A DNA stretch of 64,000 nt from Cepaea nemoralis (GCA_014155875.1 JACEFZ010013519.1:1-64000); one strand, 5' to 3'; shown: positions 26,044 through 38,539, counted from the stretch's first letter. Made by a program: numbers and translations. Notes: generated by a model not told the origin, from the sequence alone.

Positions 26044-26275
26044 GCCGGTCTCTCTGGCCGAGGAGTTACAACACTTTCTCCGTAATCCCGTTTGTCACGC
26101 AGAGTCTCGTAGCGGGAGCGGTTCGTCCCCCGCTGGTGACTTGCGGGATACTTAGCCGGCCGCTCAGAAAGCAAGGCAAACTACTGAGCGTAATCTTGCC
26201 AAGAAATCAACAGACAGCTGAACGATGCTGCTGTTGACAGCGATGTCCTGTAAAGGATATGCGAATAATAAAAAA
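26044..26275 (+). mobile_element. SINE S1 with the alternative head
   Basis: Head GCCGGTCTCTCTGGCCGAGG with TTTCTCCGTAATCCC differs from the GTGGCGAAGGG head at 10198, while the body is the S1 body (CTCAGAAAGCAAGGCAAACT, ATCTTGCCAAG, GTCCTGTAAAGGATATGC). It ends in an A-rich tail that runs into LINE F. Confidence 0.7.
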
Positions 26276-27605
26276 AACATTATGTTGTTTGTCCATCAAG
26301 AATGATGATGACCATTCATTTCATCCAGTGGGGTTGAAGGTGTGGAGCCGTGGGTTCTAAGATGGCTGATAAGGCCTATTTTGGCTCGAAATGTTCTTTG
26401 ACAATGTGGGCAAAGAATGCTTGACGTCTCTGGAGGAGGATTTCCTGCAGTGGTTTTTCTGTCCTGCCTTTTCTTCACAGCTCTTGCAGTCCTGGTTGCC
26501 TCACATATGACTGCACCTTTGCGCAATGATGCACGCCACGAATTTCGGTCTCTGGCTGCAGCCTCCCAGGTGTCATGAGGAATTCCAAAAGCATTCAGTG
26601 AAATTTTCAGAGTGTCTTTAAAACGTTTCCTCTGGCCACCTTGGGAGCGTTTGCCACAATGCAGTTCGCTGTAAAAAATTCGTTTAGGGAGCCTGTGATC
26701 TGGCATGCGAGTCAAGTGACCAGCCCAGCGAATCTGATTCTTCATCAGTAGAGTGTGGATACTGGGCATGGATGCTCTTTCTAGGACTTCAGTGTCTGGA
26801 ATCTTGTCTTGCCATTTAATCTTCAGTAGCTTCCTTAGGCAGACTGTGTGGAAGTGGTTTAATTTCCTAGCATGTCGCTGATAAACAGTCCAGGTTTCAC
26901 AAGCATATAGCAGTGTGGATAATACAACTGCTTTGTAGACTTTTAGCTTTGTTTGCAGGCTTATTCCAGTTCTGTCCCATACATTCTTGTACAGTCTGCC
27001 AAAGGCTGCACTGGCCTTGGAGATTCTTGCATTCACTTCGTCATCGATTGTGGCAGCTTGTGACACGGTGCTGCCAAGATAGGTGAATTTGTCCACAACA
27101 CTTAGTCTATGATCATTCACTTTGCTATTCGGCACAGTGTGATTATTCCCTGGAGCTGGCTGGTACATAAACTACAGTCTTCTCCAAGTTGATATTGAGC
27201 CCAAAGTTGGCACAGGCATGTGAGAAAGCTGAAACATTATGTTGCATGTCCGCCCTCTGAGTTGGCGTATAGAGCGCAATCATCAGCAAACAGGAGCTCT
27301 CTGACGGTGCCGCTGTTAATTTTGGTTTTAGCTTTCAGCCTTCTGAGATTGAATAACTTTCCATCCATACGGTAGTTGATGTCTATTCCAATGTCGTCGT
27401 TCTCGAAGGCATTCACCAACATGGCTGAAAACATAAGGCTGAACAGTGTTGGTGCCAGGACACATCCTTGCTTCACTCCATTGGTGACAGGAAAGGGTTC
27501 AGACAGTTCACCATTTTCCTGTACTCTTGCCTGCATGCCGTCATGAAATAGCCGCACTATTTGGACAAACTTTCGTGGACAGCCATAAAAAAAAAAAATA
27601 GCTAA
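26276..27605 (-). mobile_element. LINE F, 5'-truncated, C2H2 finger at the C-terminus
   Basis: Minus strand. RT part 27617-27237 ([33 protein letters not shown]) and C-terminal part 27168-26296 (KFTYLGSTVSQ, LYACETWTVY, MKNQIRWAGHLTRMPDHRLP, GQRKRFKDTLK). The latter ends with a C2H2 zinc finger, CPHCQRTFRAKIGLISHLRTH apart. Frameshifts separate the parts at about 27245 and 27175. The 5' end stops in an A-run at about 27590. A short sister copy lies at 39081-39601. Confidence 0.85.
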
Positions 27606-28162
27606 CTTAGCGCTCAAGACCTAGCCCGTCAGGCGACAGAAACCTTTCGATCTTTCACCTGTTTCCCTGTCTCGTGCATTTTCATTAAAATAATAATCGA
27701 TATGAATAAAAATAAAATGTATGTGGGCACGGGACATTAAGGACACCGTGTCCTCCTTTGTTTACATTGTTAAGATTATTATTTTAATATTGTTTTGTTA
27801 AATTAGTTATGACGTAAGAATAATATGGCAACAGCAGTTTCTTGTTTTTATAATCCCCGACAGTTCCTGTTGTTTATAAATGGCGTCCTAAGTGACAATA
27901 GCGCTGCAGGAATAATATTCATCGGTAAGCGGTATTTGGCTGTTGTTTGTATTGTATTTATACAAATAATATCCCATTCAATCTTTCTATGTTATAATTA
28001 GGATATAGTGTCTGTTGTTATTTCATATTACGATGGCGGAGTAGGGACATTCATTCATATTCTGATGATTCTCTATCAAATGAAATACTCAGTACACAGA
28101 AGCGGTATTTGAATTTGGCTGTTGTTTGTATGTCAACTATTGTATTTATACAAATAATATCC
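27606..28162. other. No gene; local 55-65 bp duplication
   Basis: GCGGTATTTGGCTGTTGTTT and TTTATACAAATAATATCCCA occur in order at 27930-27984 and again at 28103-28168, the second copy abutting the start of LINE B. Otherwise unremarkable AT-rich DNA. Confidence 0.5.
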
Positions 28163-28510
28163 CATTCCCCTCTGCCGTGTGTCCACCTTGACGAGGTAGA
28201 GGGGCTTGTGTGTTCCAATGACACCAAGAGCTATGCCGACGGTAGCACAGCTACTGGTAGGGTCACCCATGTCGGACAGGTCAAGGGAGAGGGACCAGAC
28301 CAAGTGACACACAAACCTGCTGCCTTGTAGGTAGACTGGGGACAGTCAAAGGCTAGGGAAAGCACCCCGAACAAATGCTTGTCGAAATCGGATGTACTGA
28401 GCCACAGGCTTGTACAAAGCAGTGCAATGTAACTTAATTCATGATGTCACAAATTAAATTAAATTAATCGTTATGGTGCTAATCCCGCGAAGTCCCATCA
28501 GGCGTCGATA

Positions 28511-29300
28511 GTGCCGGGCCCCCTGCCTCGAGAGGGTCCACCCATGACTACTGGTGGTCACCTTCCCCTGTGCTGTGGAGTCAAGGCACAGAGGAGTAGG
28601 TTAAGAGCTATTGACCAAACACCCCGGACACTCAACATACTACAGTGGAATGCCGAAGGAGTTTATAACAAGAAAGTCTCCCTAACACAGCGTCTTCATA
28701 AAGATAGAATAGATGTGGCATGCATTCAAGAGACACACCTCAATGCCAATCGCAAATTCTCAGTCAGAGGATATCAGGCAACACGTTTCAACCGCGAAGG
28801 ACACAAAGGAGGAGTTCTAATACTTACACGAAATACAATACCTTGCAGCGAAGTATCTGTGATCTTTGACAACCAAACGGAAATTATAGGTGTTGATATA
28901 ATGATAAAGGATGTGAAAATAAGAATTTACAATCTGTATAGCCCAGCAGATAAGGATCTTACACTCTCAAACATGAAAATAACTGACACAAATTGCATTA
29001 TTGTCGGAGACAACAAGAGATTGTTGGAGGGAAAAAACAGAAAACCTGAATTTTGACAGGGATGGAAACAAACTATGGAAACTAGTGAAAGTCATGAACA
29101 ATGAAGGACCTAGATACTGACAAAAGAGGAGATGAAGTGGAGGACTGGGAAATAGACTCAAATCTCCATCTACTCAACAAAGCGGATGACACACCGAGCT
29201 TCTACTCCAGAAGATGGCTTACCACTTCTACTTCAGACTTAACTTTCTACACAAAATCAATCGCCATGTGCTTGACCAGTTAGCAGGTAGTGACCACAGA
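28511..29300 (+). pseudogene. LINE B endonuclease domain with internal scar
   Basis: LNILQWNAEGVYNKK and VACIQETHL begin an APE endonuclease. The frame proceeds to NCIIVGD at about 29009, where relatives continue FNSHSQSWGY. Instead a copy of 29670-29774 is present and puts stops in the frame. After 29115 the endonuclease resumes with DKRGDEVEDWE, SFYSRRW and later AGSDHRPIKL. The catalytic Asp-Asn (DFNSH) segment is therefore missing. Confidence 0.85.
29010..29114 (+). repeat. 105-bp copy of LINE B RT linker inside its endonuclease
   Basis: ACAACAAGAGATTGTTGGAG through GAACAATGAAGGACCTAGA is repeated at 29670-29774 with a single C/T difference (29092 against 29752). The copy replaces about ten codons of endonuclease sequence. 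Confidence 0.95.
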
Positions 29301-31316
29301 CCAATCAAGCTTGTAATGAATATGGAGTATGTTCCACAGGAGCAAAAGCGTTTGCCCCGCTGGAATTACAAACGAGCAGATTGGGACAGATTTGCCATAC
29401 TAACAGATAAATATTGTGAAAACATAAATACACGATATGGCAACATGAAGCAAATGGTGGAAAGTCTAAACAGAGAAATAATACAGGCAGCCACTGAGTC
29501 TATTCCAAGAGGAGCGAGGAAAAATTACAAACCATACTGGACTGAAGAACTACAAATTTTGGAGGACAAAGTTGAAGATGCCAGGAAGACCGCAGAGAGA
29601 GAACAAACAACTGAAGCGAACATCTCTCTCAAAGCCATCTCAGCAAAATATAAAAGAACAGTAAATCAAACAACAAGAGATTGTTGGAGGGAAAAAACAG
29701 AAAACCTGAATTTTGACAGGGATGGAAACAAACTATGGAAACTAGTGAAAGCCATGAACAATGAAGGACCTAGAAACAAACAAATAACAATTAAACAAGG
29801 AAATGCCTTGCTTACAGGAAAAAAGGCTGCAAATACACTAATGGAACACTATGCCAGTGCAAACCACATTGATATTACAACTGAACAGAAGAAAGCAATC
29901 ACAGATAAACAGATACATCATAGTAATACAGAGACAGCAGCAGAATATATGATGGCAAATCTAACAATAGAAGAAATGGAACAGGCAATGAATACCCTTA
30001 AAAAGAAGAAATCACCAGGAAAGGATGGAATCACAAATGAAATGCTAATAGGACTAGGCACTAAGGCAAAAGAGAAACTACTAGCAGTCCTAAATTACAG
30101 CTGGAAGAGGGGAATAGTCCCACAGGCATGGAAGGAAGCTATACTAATACCAGTCCCAAAGAAAGGAAAAGACCTGGAAGAACCAAATGGCTATCGACCT
30201 ATCAGTCTACTTAGCTGTGTAGGAAAATTAATGGAACGCATTATCAATGGCAGGCTAACATGGCATCTGGAAGAAAACCAACTCTTAACACCACGTCAAG
30301 CAGGATTCAGAAAGTACAGATCCATTGAAGATCAAATAACCTATATAGCTCAGAAATAGAGGATGCCTTCCAAGAGAAAAAGCACACACTAGCGGTCTGG
30401 ATAGATTTAGAAAAAGCATTTGATAAAGTATGGAAGGAAGGACTGAAAGTAAAACTGCAAAAAATACATGTTTGTGGGAAAATGTATAAATGGATCAGCC
30501 ACTACCTTGAGAACAGAACTGCCAGGACAAAAGTACAAGGACAAACCAGCAAAATGATGCTGTTGGAGCAAGGTGTGTCCCCAAGGAGGAGTTCTTTCAC
30601 CAACATTATTCCTAGCATATATAAATGACATCACAGAAAATTTTCCAGCCTGAGTACACACATCATCCTTTGCAGATGACCTAGCCATATGGACATCTGA
30701 AGAATATATTAGTACAGCTAACAGCAGAATACAGCAAGCCCTATTAGCGCTAGAGGACTGGTCAAAATCATGGCTAGTGAAGATAAGTGAGGAGAAAACA
30801 ACATGCACAGTGTTCTCCCTCTCAAATAAAACTCAGCAACCTAAGCTGGTATTGAATGGAAAAATATTGCGCCATGAAGAAAATCCATACTATCTAGGAG
30901 TCACCTTTGATCGTCGCCTGACATGGAAAACACAGGTTGAGAAAAATCTAACAAGAGCAAGGCAAAGAATGGCAATCATGAAAAAGCTTGCTGGTACAAC
31001 ATGGGGAGCAGATGAGAAAGTTCTCAAGAAGTTATATACTGGACGGGTGAGGCCAGTACTGGAATATGGCATTGCAGCTTGGGCAACAGCAGCTAAGTCA
31101 AACTTTAACAAAATAAGTAGAGTCCAAAATCAAGGAATGCGAATCATAACTGGAAGCCTGAAGACAACGCCTATTAATGAACTAGAAAAGATCACTTGTT
31201 TACAACCAATGCAGGATAGAAGAGATAGCAGAGCCCAGCAACAAGCAGAAAAATTTAGAAGATTGACAGACCACCCTATGTACAAAAGGTTTAATTGTTT
31301 TGGAAAGGAAGACTGA
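29214..31316 (+). pseudogene. LINE B reverse transcriptase region
   Basis: The longest frame, 29214-30359, includes KKKSPGKDGITNEMLIGLG, VPQAWKEAILIPVPKKGKD, NGYRPISLLSCVGKLMERI and PRQAGFRKYRS. After a frameshift come WIDLEKAFDKVW and an SSFADDLAIW active-site motif at about 30665-30690, then VTFDRRLTWKTQ and GTTWGADEKVL in the frame 30777-31316. Confidence 0.85.
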
Positions 31317-31444
31317 AGCGTAGCAACTTTGTAGAAACTGCAAAATGAAAGATTAGGGCAGATCCTATACTTAACATATCAAAAGTCAAACCCATTTACA
31401 ATGCACACAAGTTCCCAGCTTGGAGACAGCAGCAACTGCCTTAG

Positions 31445-32326
31445 ATGATAGAAAACATTCCTGGTATTGAGAAAAAGAACACTCAGCATGAAACCGAAAG
31501 AAGAGAAATAACCCTAAACTACATAAAAGAACATTACCCAAGCAGCAATTGGACACATGCATATACAGATGGATCAGCCACAAATTCAATAGATAATGGA
31601 GGAGGGGGAATTCTCCTAAATTTAAAAAATGGAGTGAAAAAAAACACATTCAATGGCAACTGAGCGGAGGTAGAGGCTCTGAAAACTGCAGCAGAAATGC
31701 TCCTGATGGAAGAAAATAAAGAGAAGCAAATAGCTATCTTCACAGATGCAAAGTCAGCTGTCTCAATAATGAAGAGCAATAACAGCACAGAACTAGCTGA
31801 CCTAAGAACAGCACTCCATGGTCTATGCCAGAAATCCAAAAAAGTTGTAATACAGTGGATCCCATCACATTGCAGTATACCTGGAAAAGAAGAGGCTGAC
31901 AGACTGGCAAAAGAGGGAGGACGACTACCACAGCCTGACATAGACATAACCTATAATGAGGCAAAGAGGTTGATAAAAAGCACTTATAGAACCAAATGGG
32001 AATCAGAGCATCCAGGCCACCATAAGGTTGATGCATATTACAAACTCGACCGAAGAGAACAAGTAGCAATCTTCAGACTCCGCACAGGACATAACAGGCT
32101 GAAATACCACTTGTTCAATAAACTAAAGATAGGAGATACCGATGAATGTAATTGTAGAACTGGAAAAATGACAGCAAAACATTTGCTGCAGGATTGCCCA
32201 ACATATGCAGAACAGAGAAAGATATTTTGGCCTACATCTGCTTCATTTGAGGACAAGCTCTATGGAGATATCAACAAGCTCAAGTTGACTGCAGCTTACT
32301 TTAACTACATACAGGTTGACATTTAA
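31445..32326 (+). pseudogene. LINE B RNase H and C-terminal region
   Basis: AYTDGSATNSIDNGGGGILL, then a TGA at about 31663, AEVEALKTAAEMLL, IAIFTDAKSAVS and IPSHCSIPGKEEADRLAKEG: all four acidic RNase H residues. The 31697-32326 frame runs through FRLRTGHNRLKYH and the C-x1-C-x8-H-x4-C motif to the element's natural end near YIQVDI. Confidence 0.85.
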
Positions 32327-32646
32327 AGGTGCATGAAGAAGTATTCAGACTGCCACACGCAGTGGGTGGGTGCATGAATTAATCTGTGAAGGAATCGATG
32401 AATGAGTGAGTGAAGCAATTAACGAGTGAATGGCTGAATACAGGAATCGAGTATTAATGACAGAGTGAATAATTAAACAAACGAGTGAATAAATGAATGA
32501 ATCAAAGATAGAAACAAATACCGAGTGAAAGTATGAATGATCAAGTGAGTGGATAGATGAATGAATAATTGACTGAATGCATAAATGAGTGAATGACTGA
32601 ATGAATGTGTTGTTACATCAAGGTCCATTTCTTATTTATCACCCAG

Positions 32647-32808
32647 AAACTAGCAACAAAGCATGACATCTGCCAACAGTGTGGTGATGGATGAAGACCA
32701 AGGTGAAGGTGATGTTATTATGCCTGTTATCCCAGTAGTGGAAATCTCTCAAAATGGACAGCCACGAACAAGAACAGCTTGGGGAACTTCAGATAACCAA
32801 AATGTCAA
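32647..32808 (+). CDS. TTC23: TTC23-like first coding exon (ATG at 32663)
   Basis: An acceptor-like TTATTTATCACCCAG precedes 32647, implying a non-coding exon further upstream that I cannot place. ATG at 32663 opens 48 codons plus two bases (MTSANSVVMDEDQGEGDV...QPRTRTAWGTSDNQNV) and ends at the donor AA|GTATGT. The phase joins exactly to 36500. This part is acidic and probably unstructured, with no TPR, so its identity rests on splicing into the conserved exons. The GAAT-rich tail of LINE B lies directly upstream, so the promoter is displaced or embedded in repeats. Confidence 0.7.
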
Positions 32809-32835
32809 GTATGTTTCTATGCTGAATTATTTCTG

Positions 32836-33120
32836 TTTGTAGTCAAGTGTGGTAAAATCTTCCCCCTGTGTTACCGGGAGACTAAGAAGAAGATAGATGG
32901 TGATACAACCTCAGAAATTTGTGGTCAAGTTTGGCTTTGTTACCGGGACACTAAGGGGAAGATAAATGGTTATAAAACCTCAGAAATTTGTAGTCAAGTT
33001 TTATGTAATCTCCTTTGTTACCGAGACACTATGGGGAAGTAAAGAATAGTAAGACCTTCCATGCATATTGTTAGAGGTGACTAAGAAGGATTCCGCAAGT
33101 GTGTTACCAAGACTCTTAAG
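32836..33120. repeat. Diverged tandem repeat of about 75-85 bp in TTC23 intron 1
   Basis: TTTGTRGTCAAG, GTTACCGGGASACTAAG and CCTCAGAAATTTG recur three times, beginning 27 bp after the exon donor. Later units are degraded. Confidence 0.6.
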
Positions 33121-33479
33121 GGAAACAATGATTAGAATCACAATGTAACCTCCCAAATTGTATCAATATAATTATACAGGAGTACAGAAAGAAAACAAAA
33201 TATTACTAAGAAGCTCCATGGATGAAAAAAGCACAGATACAGGTCTTTAACAATGGAACAACAAGAACAAAAAACAATTAAAAATATATATATAAAATGA
33301 AAAACACAAATGGGTACTTGCCTGGACACTGTGCAATAAACATGTAACTCACCTTACACGTCACACGAGGCAATGAAAGAGGGTTGGTTGTTGGGCTGGC
33401 TTTCCCATTCCATAGAGAAAAAAAACTGTAAATGCAACATCCAACCAGTCATGAACAAATCCACAGATAGAAGGGTTTG

Positions 33480-33960
33480 GAGTGAGTTGGTTGACTGGCA
33501 CCTGGCCGTCTTGACAGACGATAGTTTGTAAAATGGAGTTATATTTCTCCATAACTCAAAGCCTGCGCTGAATTTAGAGACCAAGTGTTGCCCATACAGC
33601 ATGATCCCTCTCTCGGCCTGCCTAGTTTACTCCAGAGGAAAGGTAACACCAATACGTTTGGAACAAGACAAGCTGCAGAAGCTGCCAGATCAGCAAAGCA
33701 ATACTCTCTCCGCCTGTCAGAGCTTCTATCCTAGACCAGTTGTCAAACAAGACTTAGGGCCTGGTCTGCCCCGCCTTGACATTTAGTCTTTAGGTTGAAT
33801 TTCCTTGCACTAGGGTGAGGCTCGTTCCCTTCCAATTGCACTCCTCTGCCCGAAGCTGTTGGCACAATGTGGGTTGTCTGGTTTGTTAGTGCCAAATGTT
33901 GGGTGGCTCTCACCAACCCTGACACCCCAACAGAAAGTAGCTCAGTCATATCTGACTAAG
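33480..33960 (+). repeat. Repeat H, most complete copy
   Basis: Reference copy for 7765-7995 and 24340-25325: GATAGTTTGTAAAATGG at about 33520 to GACACCCCAACAG at about 33930. No frame with known domains and no obvious terminal repeats. Confidence 0.7.
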
Positions 33961-34528
33961 ACCTGACACACAAGTGGGTTGAGGGCCTGTATATATGGTA
34001 GTGAGGTTTGTGTAGAGACGTTTGTCGTGACCCAGCACCAAACTACCACCTTCACATGGACCATGTTGCAGAGTTGTCTTCCCCTCTCCAAGCTCAGAGC
34101 CAGCTGGGAATGCAAAACCTAGTACTGGATCTTTAAATCAGAGGAGAGCCATATTAGAATGGATCAGCACAGTACATGCAGACTGGCTGGGATCGGACCT
34201 AGGCCAGTAACGTTTCCTCAGTGAAGTTGTGGGTATATAATGCCAACAAACTCCATCTCTATGCCCCGAAGGAAGAAGGGTTACAGTACAGCACTTCCCA
34301 GAATGTTCCAAGATCCCTTGTACAAAGTGAAATGTGTTTATAATATTGCACCCCATTTATTGGTACATAGTTCCTATTTGTTAGTATCTGTCAAACAGTG
34401 TATTCCTGTACATTCGGTAATTAAGTACTATGGTAACGATAGTAACGATAGTTATAGTAAAACACTCAATATTAATAGAAATTTAAAATATAATAATAAC
34501 CATTAGCCTACTTTGTCCATCCATCTGC

Positions 34529-34644
<116 letters not shown>

Positions 34645-35082
34645 TTTAATAGTTGTTGCCATGGTGATGCTGTCTGCCTTGCTACTTATTTGGCACCATG
34701 GTTGCAACATGATTAGTGCTTGAGCTCGCTAACCCAATGGTCTGGTGTTCTTTGTCTTGTAGTAGCAGAATTGGATCATTTGCTGCCAGTGTGACTTTTT
34801 AATCAACCCAGTCTAGTCAAATGCGATTTTTTTTCTGGACAGAAAAAGAGGAGTGAAAGTGTGCTGGTCACCGGATGTCATAATATATACCATGACATAA
34901 TATATACTGAGACCTAGCAGTTTACAGGGCTAATGTGGTACATGCCATATAAATACATATTTTGTAGTTCTTATTGCATCTTTACATTCTCCCATGCATA
35001 CATTCTCTACATGTCTACAGCCATCAAGTTTACTTTTTATGTTTCTTTATAGAATGGCTCTGTTAGCAATAAAAACTTCTTT

Positions 35083-35409
<327 letters not shown>

Positions 35410-35704
35410 TTTTTCTATTCATTCATTCATGTCTGATGCAAGTTTCTCAGCTTGACACAATGCCAGCACATAATGATGTTACACTTTATACAGCTGACCC
35501 AGCATGTCAAACAAGAATGCCACAGAGATAATAGACCTACGTTCTTGACAGTTAATGGTTATGGCGGTGACGTTATATGGGCGGTGAAGTGCCATGACGA
35601 TGTGACATGTATTTATGACATCACCCTGGATTGGCCTTTATGCACATGTCATACTCATCTGGAAAAAAAAACCTTTTAGTTAGAAATACGAAATTAGAGG
35701 CCAT

Positions 35705-36005
35705 ACAGAAGCCATAGTGGTAAATTGTTCCAGGTTCAATCCCTAGCAGCAGCTGGATTAATTTTTTTTTTTTTGTAGCAGTCTCTGGGGTCGAATCAAA
35801 CTCATAAAAATGGGTGCCAAAAACTTTTAAGAGTGATCGCAGAATTGTCTCTGAGGTCAAATCATCCTTATAAAAATAGCTGCCAATCAATTTTCAGATT
35901 GATCTCAGAATTGTCTCTGAAGGATAGACAATGAGGAAGGCAGCTGGCCACTCCACCTCATATGACACGGCCTAGAATATATGAAAGTCTAACATATCAC
36001 ACTCA
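35705..36005 (+). mobile_element. SINE S2 copy
   Basis: Head GCCATAGTGGTAAATTG with B-box-like CAGGTTCAATCCCT, then two tandem body segments (CAGTCTCTGGGGTCGAATCA and TTGTCTCTGAGGTCAAATCA), and an end with ACGGCCTAGAATATATGAAA shared with 60545-60575 (GGCCTAGAATATGTGAAGG). Confidence 0.6.
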
Positions 36006-36499
36006 TATGATAGCATCTGCTGTTGGACTACTTTTACCTTGGTTACTTACATCAGAAACAAAATGGCTTACTGTACATGGACATAACATATTTTGTTTTC
36101 AGATGAAAGCTGATGATGGTGAATATCAGCAGTACAGTAGTCATCGTTATCATGTATCACTTTCCACATTGAAGGTCAACTTCTTCCTGTCCATCTCTTG
36201 ATGTAGTATGACCTCCTTTTACACACTTTCTCTCCACTTGACCTGCCAGTTTAAGAAACAAGTGGGAGAGAACAGCTTGGAGTAAAAGTACAGTTTATGG
36301 CACAAGAGAAGATGATTGAATAATTGTCTAAGGAAACAAGTGTGAAAGAATGGCTTGTAGTAAAAAAGCCATCTATGGCACAAGCAGAGTTAAAGCAATA
36401 ACTAGGACAAATTGAACAATTTAAACATTGGGCTTACACACAATAAGTTAAATGAGTTGTTTGATAACGAATGAATGAAATTTATTTTGCAATTTTCAG

Positions 36500-36692
36500 C
36501 TCTGATGAAATTTCTGAGAATAGCAGTGCAGAAGATGATGAAAATGATGGTGGTACATCTAGAAGATCTCACCTGCTGCCTCCTCCCAGGTACAAATCTG
36601 TCAATGGGAAACAAAAAATTGATATGACTCCTCCAGATCAGAAACTTATTAGGTCTGAAGATTTAGCTAAAAAATTGGCTTCTAAAGGAAAG
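36500..36692 (+). CDS. TTC23: TTC23-like exon: acidic linker
   Basis: Acceptor TGCAATTTTCAG and donor AAG|GTGAGA. One base completes the Asn codon from the previous exon; 64 codons follow and end in phase 0. The product is acidic and Ser-rich (SDEISENSSAEDDENDGG) and then basic (DLAKKLASKGK). It lacks TPR features and precedes the first TPR exon at 47907 in the right phase. The lysine-rich end corresponds to the helix that precedes the first TPR in the family. Confidence 0.7.
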
Positions 36693-36995
36693 GTGAGAAT
36701 GAATGTATGTATAACTCTTTCTGTTGGTGGGTGCATAATATCTTCTTATTCTACTCTTCAATTAAATGTTGTACTTCTTCAAATAATAATTCGGAATTCT
36801 CAGCTACATTTCCAGGACAAATGACTGACAACCACACTTTATCTCTAACTATGAAATATAGTATGAGAATGGAGATAGAGGCATCCACTGGAGCTCTTTA
36901 GTGGCTACCGGAGACTCCATATACAGGAGGCTGCCATTGTTTTAGTAGTCTATGCTTTAAAATGTCTGATTCAGGTGGCTATGATTTGAATGGTT

Positions 36996-37358
36996 TAGCA
37001 TCCAAAGCCCACATCATGCAAGGGTATGTGCATCCAAAGCCCACATCATGCAAGGGTATGTGCATCTGCAGCCCACATCATGCAAGGGTATTTGCATCCA
37101 AAGCCCACATCATGCAAGAGTATGTGCATCCAAAGCCCACATCATGCAAGGGTATGTGCATCCAAAGCCCACATCATGCAAGGGTAGGTGCATCTGCAGC
37201 CCACATCATACAAGGGTATGTGCATCCAAAGCCCACATCATGCAAGGGTATGTGCATCTGCATCCCACATCATGCAAGGGTATGTGCATCTGCAGCCCAC
37301 ATCATGCAAGGGTATGTGCATCTGCAGCCCACATCATGCAAGGGTATGTGCATCTGCA
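36996..37358. repeat. 32-bp minisatellite, about 11 units
   Basis: Unit AGCCCACATCATGCAAGGGT plus ATGTGCATCCAA (or CTGC variants) repeats every 32 bp and passes directly into the 28-bp array. No stop codons occur in any forward frame. Confidence 0.95.
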
Positions 37359-37362
37359 GCTG

Positions 37363-38513
37363 TTTCATGTACAAGGTGTCTTTCATGCAGTTTCATGTAC
37401 AAGGTGTCTTTCATGCAGTTTCATGTACAAGGTGTCTTTCATGCTGTTTCATGTACAAGGTGTCTTTCATGCAGTTTCATGTACAAGGTGTCTTTCATGC
37501 AGTTTCATGTACAAGGTGTCTTTCATGCAGTTTCACGTACAAGGTGTCTTTCATACAGTTTCATGTACAAGGTGTCTTTCATGCAGTTTCATGTACAAGG
37601 TGTCTTTCATGCAGTTTCATGTACAAGGTGTCTTTCATGCAGTTTCATACACAAGGTGTCTTTCATGCAGTTTCATGCACAAGGCAAGGTGTCTTTCATG
37701 CAGTTTCATGTACAAGGTGTCTTTCATGCAGTTTCATGTACAAGGTGTCTTTCATGCAGTTTCATACACAAGGTGTCTTTCATGCAGTTTCATGCACAAG
37801 GTGTCTTTCATGCAGTTTCATACACAAGGTGTCTTTCATGCAGTTTCATGCACAAGGTGTCTTTCATGCAGTTTCATACACAAGGTGTCTTTCATGCAGT
37901 TTCATGTACAAGGTGTCTTTCATGCAGTTTCATGTACAAGGTGTCTTTCATGCAGTTTCATACACAAGGTGTCTTTCATGCAGTTTCATGTACAAGGTGT
38001 CTTTCATGCAGTTTCATGTACAAGGTGTCTTTCATGCAGTTTCATGTACAAGGTGTCTTTCATGCAGTTTCATACACAAGGTGTCTTTCATGCTGTTTCA
38101 TGTACAAGGTGTCTTTCATGCTGTTTCATACACAAGGTGTCTTTCATGCAGTTTCATACACAAGGTGTCTTTCATGCAGTTTCATGCACAAGGTGTCTTT
38201 CATGCAGTTTCATACACAAGGTGTCTTTCATGCAGTCTCATACACAAGGTGTCTTTCATGCAGTTTCATGTACAAGGTGTCTTTCATGCTGTTTCATGTA
38301 CAAGGTGTCTTTCATGCAGTTTCATACACAAGGTGTCTTTCATGCAGTTTCATGCACAAGGTGTCTTTCATGCAGTTTCATGTACAAGGTGTCTTTCATG
38401 CAGTTTCATACACAAGGTGTCTTTCATGCAGTTTCATGCACAAGGTGTCTTTCATGCAGTTTCATACACAAGGTGTCTTTCATGCAGTTTCATACACAAG
38501 GTGTCTTTCATGC
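37363..38513. repeat. 28-bp minisatellite, about 41 units
   Basis: Unit TTTCATGTACAAGGTGTCTT plus TCATGCAG. Three variants (ATGTAC, ATACAC, ATGCAC) are intermixed; one unit near 37675 has a 5-bp insertion. Since 28 is not a multiple of 3 and the unit has no stop in any forward frame, all three + frames stay open for about 1.5 kb. Confidence 0.97.
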
Positions 38514-38539
38514 CCCATGCCCATTATTGGTTGGCCCAT

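Larger units (their letters stand above)
28163..32620 (+). mobile_element. LINE B: RNase H-bearing I-type element, broken
   Basis: 5' leader from about 28163 (CCACCTTGACGAGGTAGAGG hairpin-like, related to the start of J), endonuclease 28511-29300, RT 29214-30900, thumb to 31316, RNase H 31540-31930 and the CNCRTGKMTAKHLLQDC motif at about 32150. The 3' tail is GAAT/GAGT-rich, 32385-32610. Broken by a 105-bp internal copy (29010-29114), frameshifts near 30355, 30595 and 31300, and stops such as the TGA before AEVEAL at about 31663. Relative of LINE A. Confidence 0.88.
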
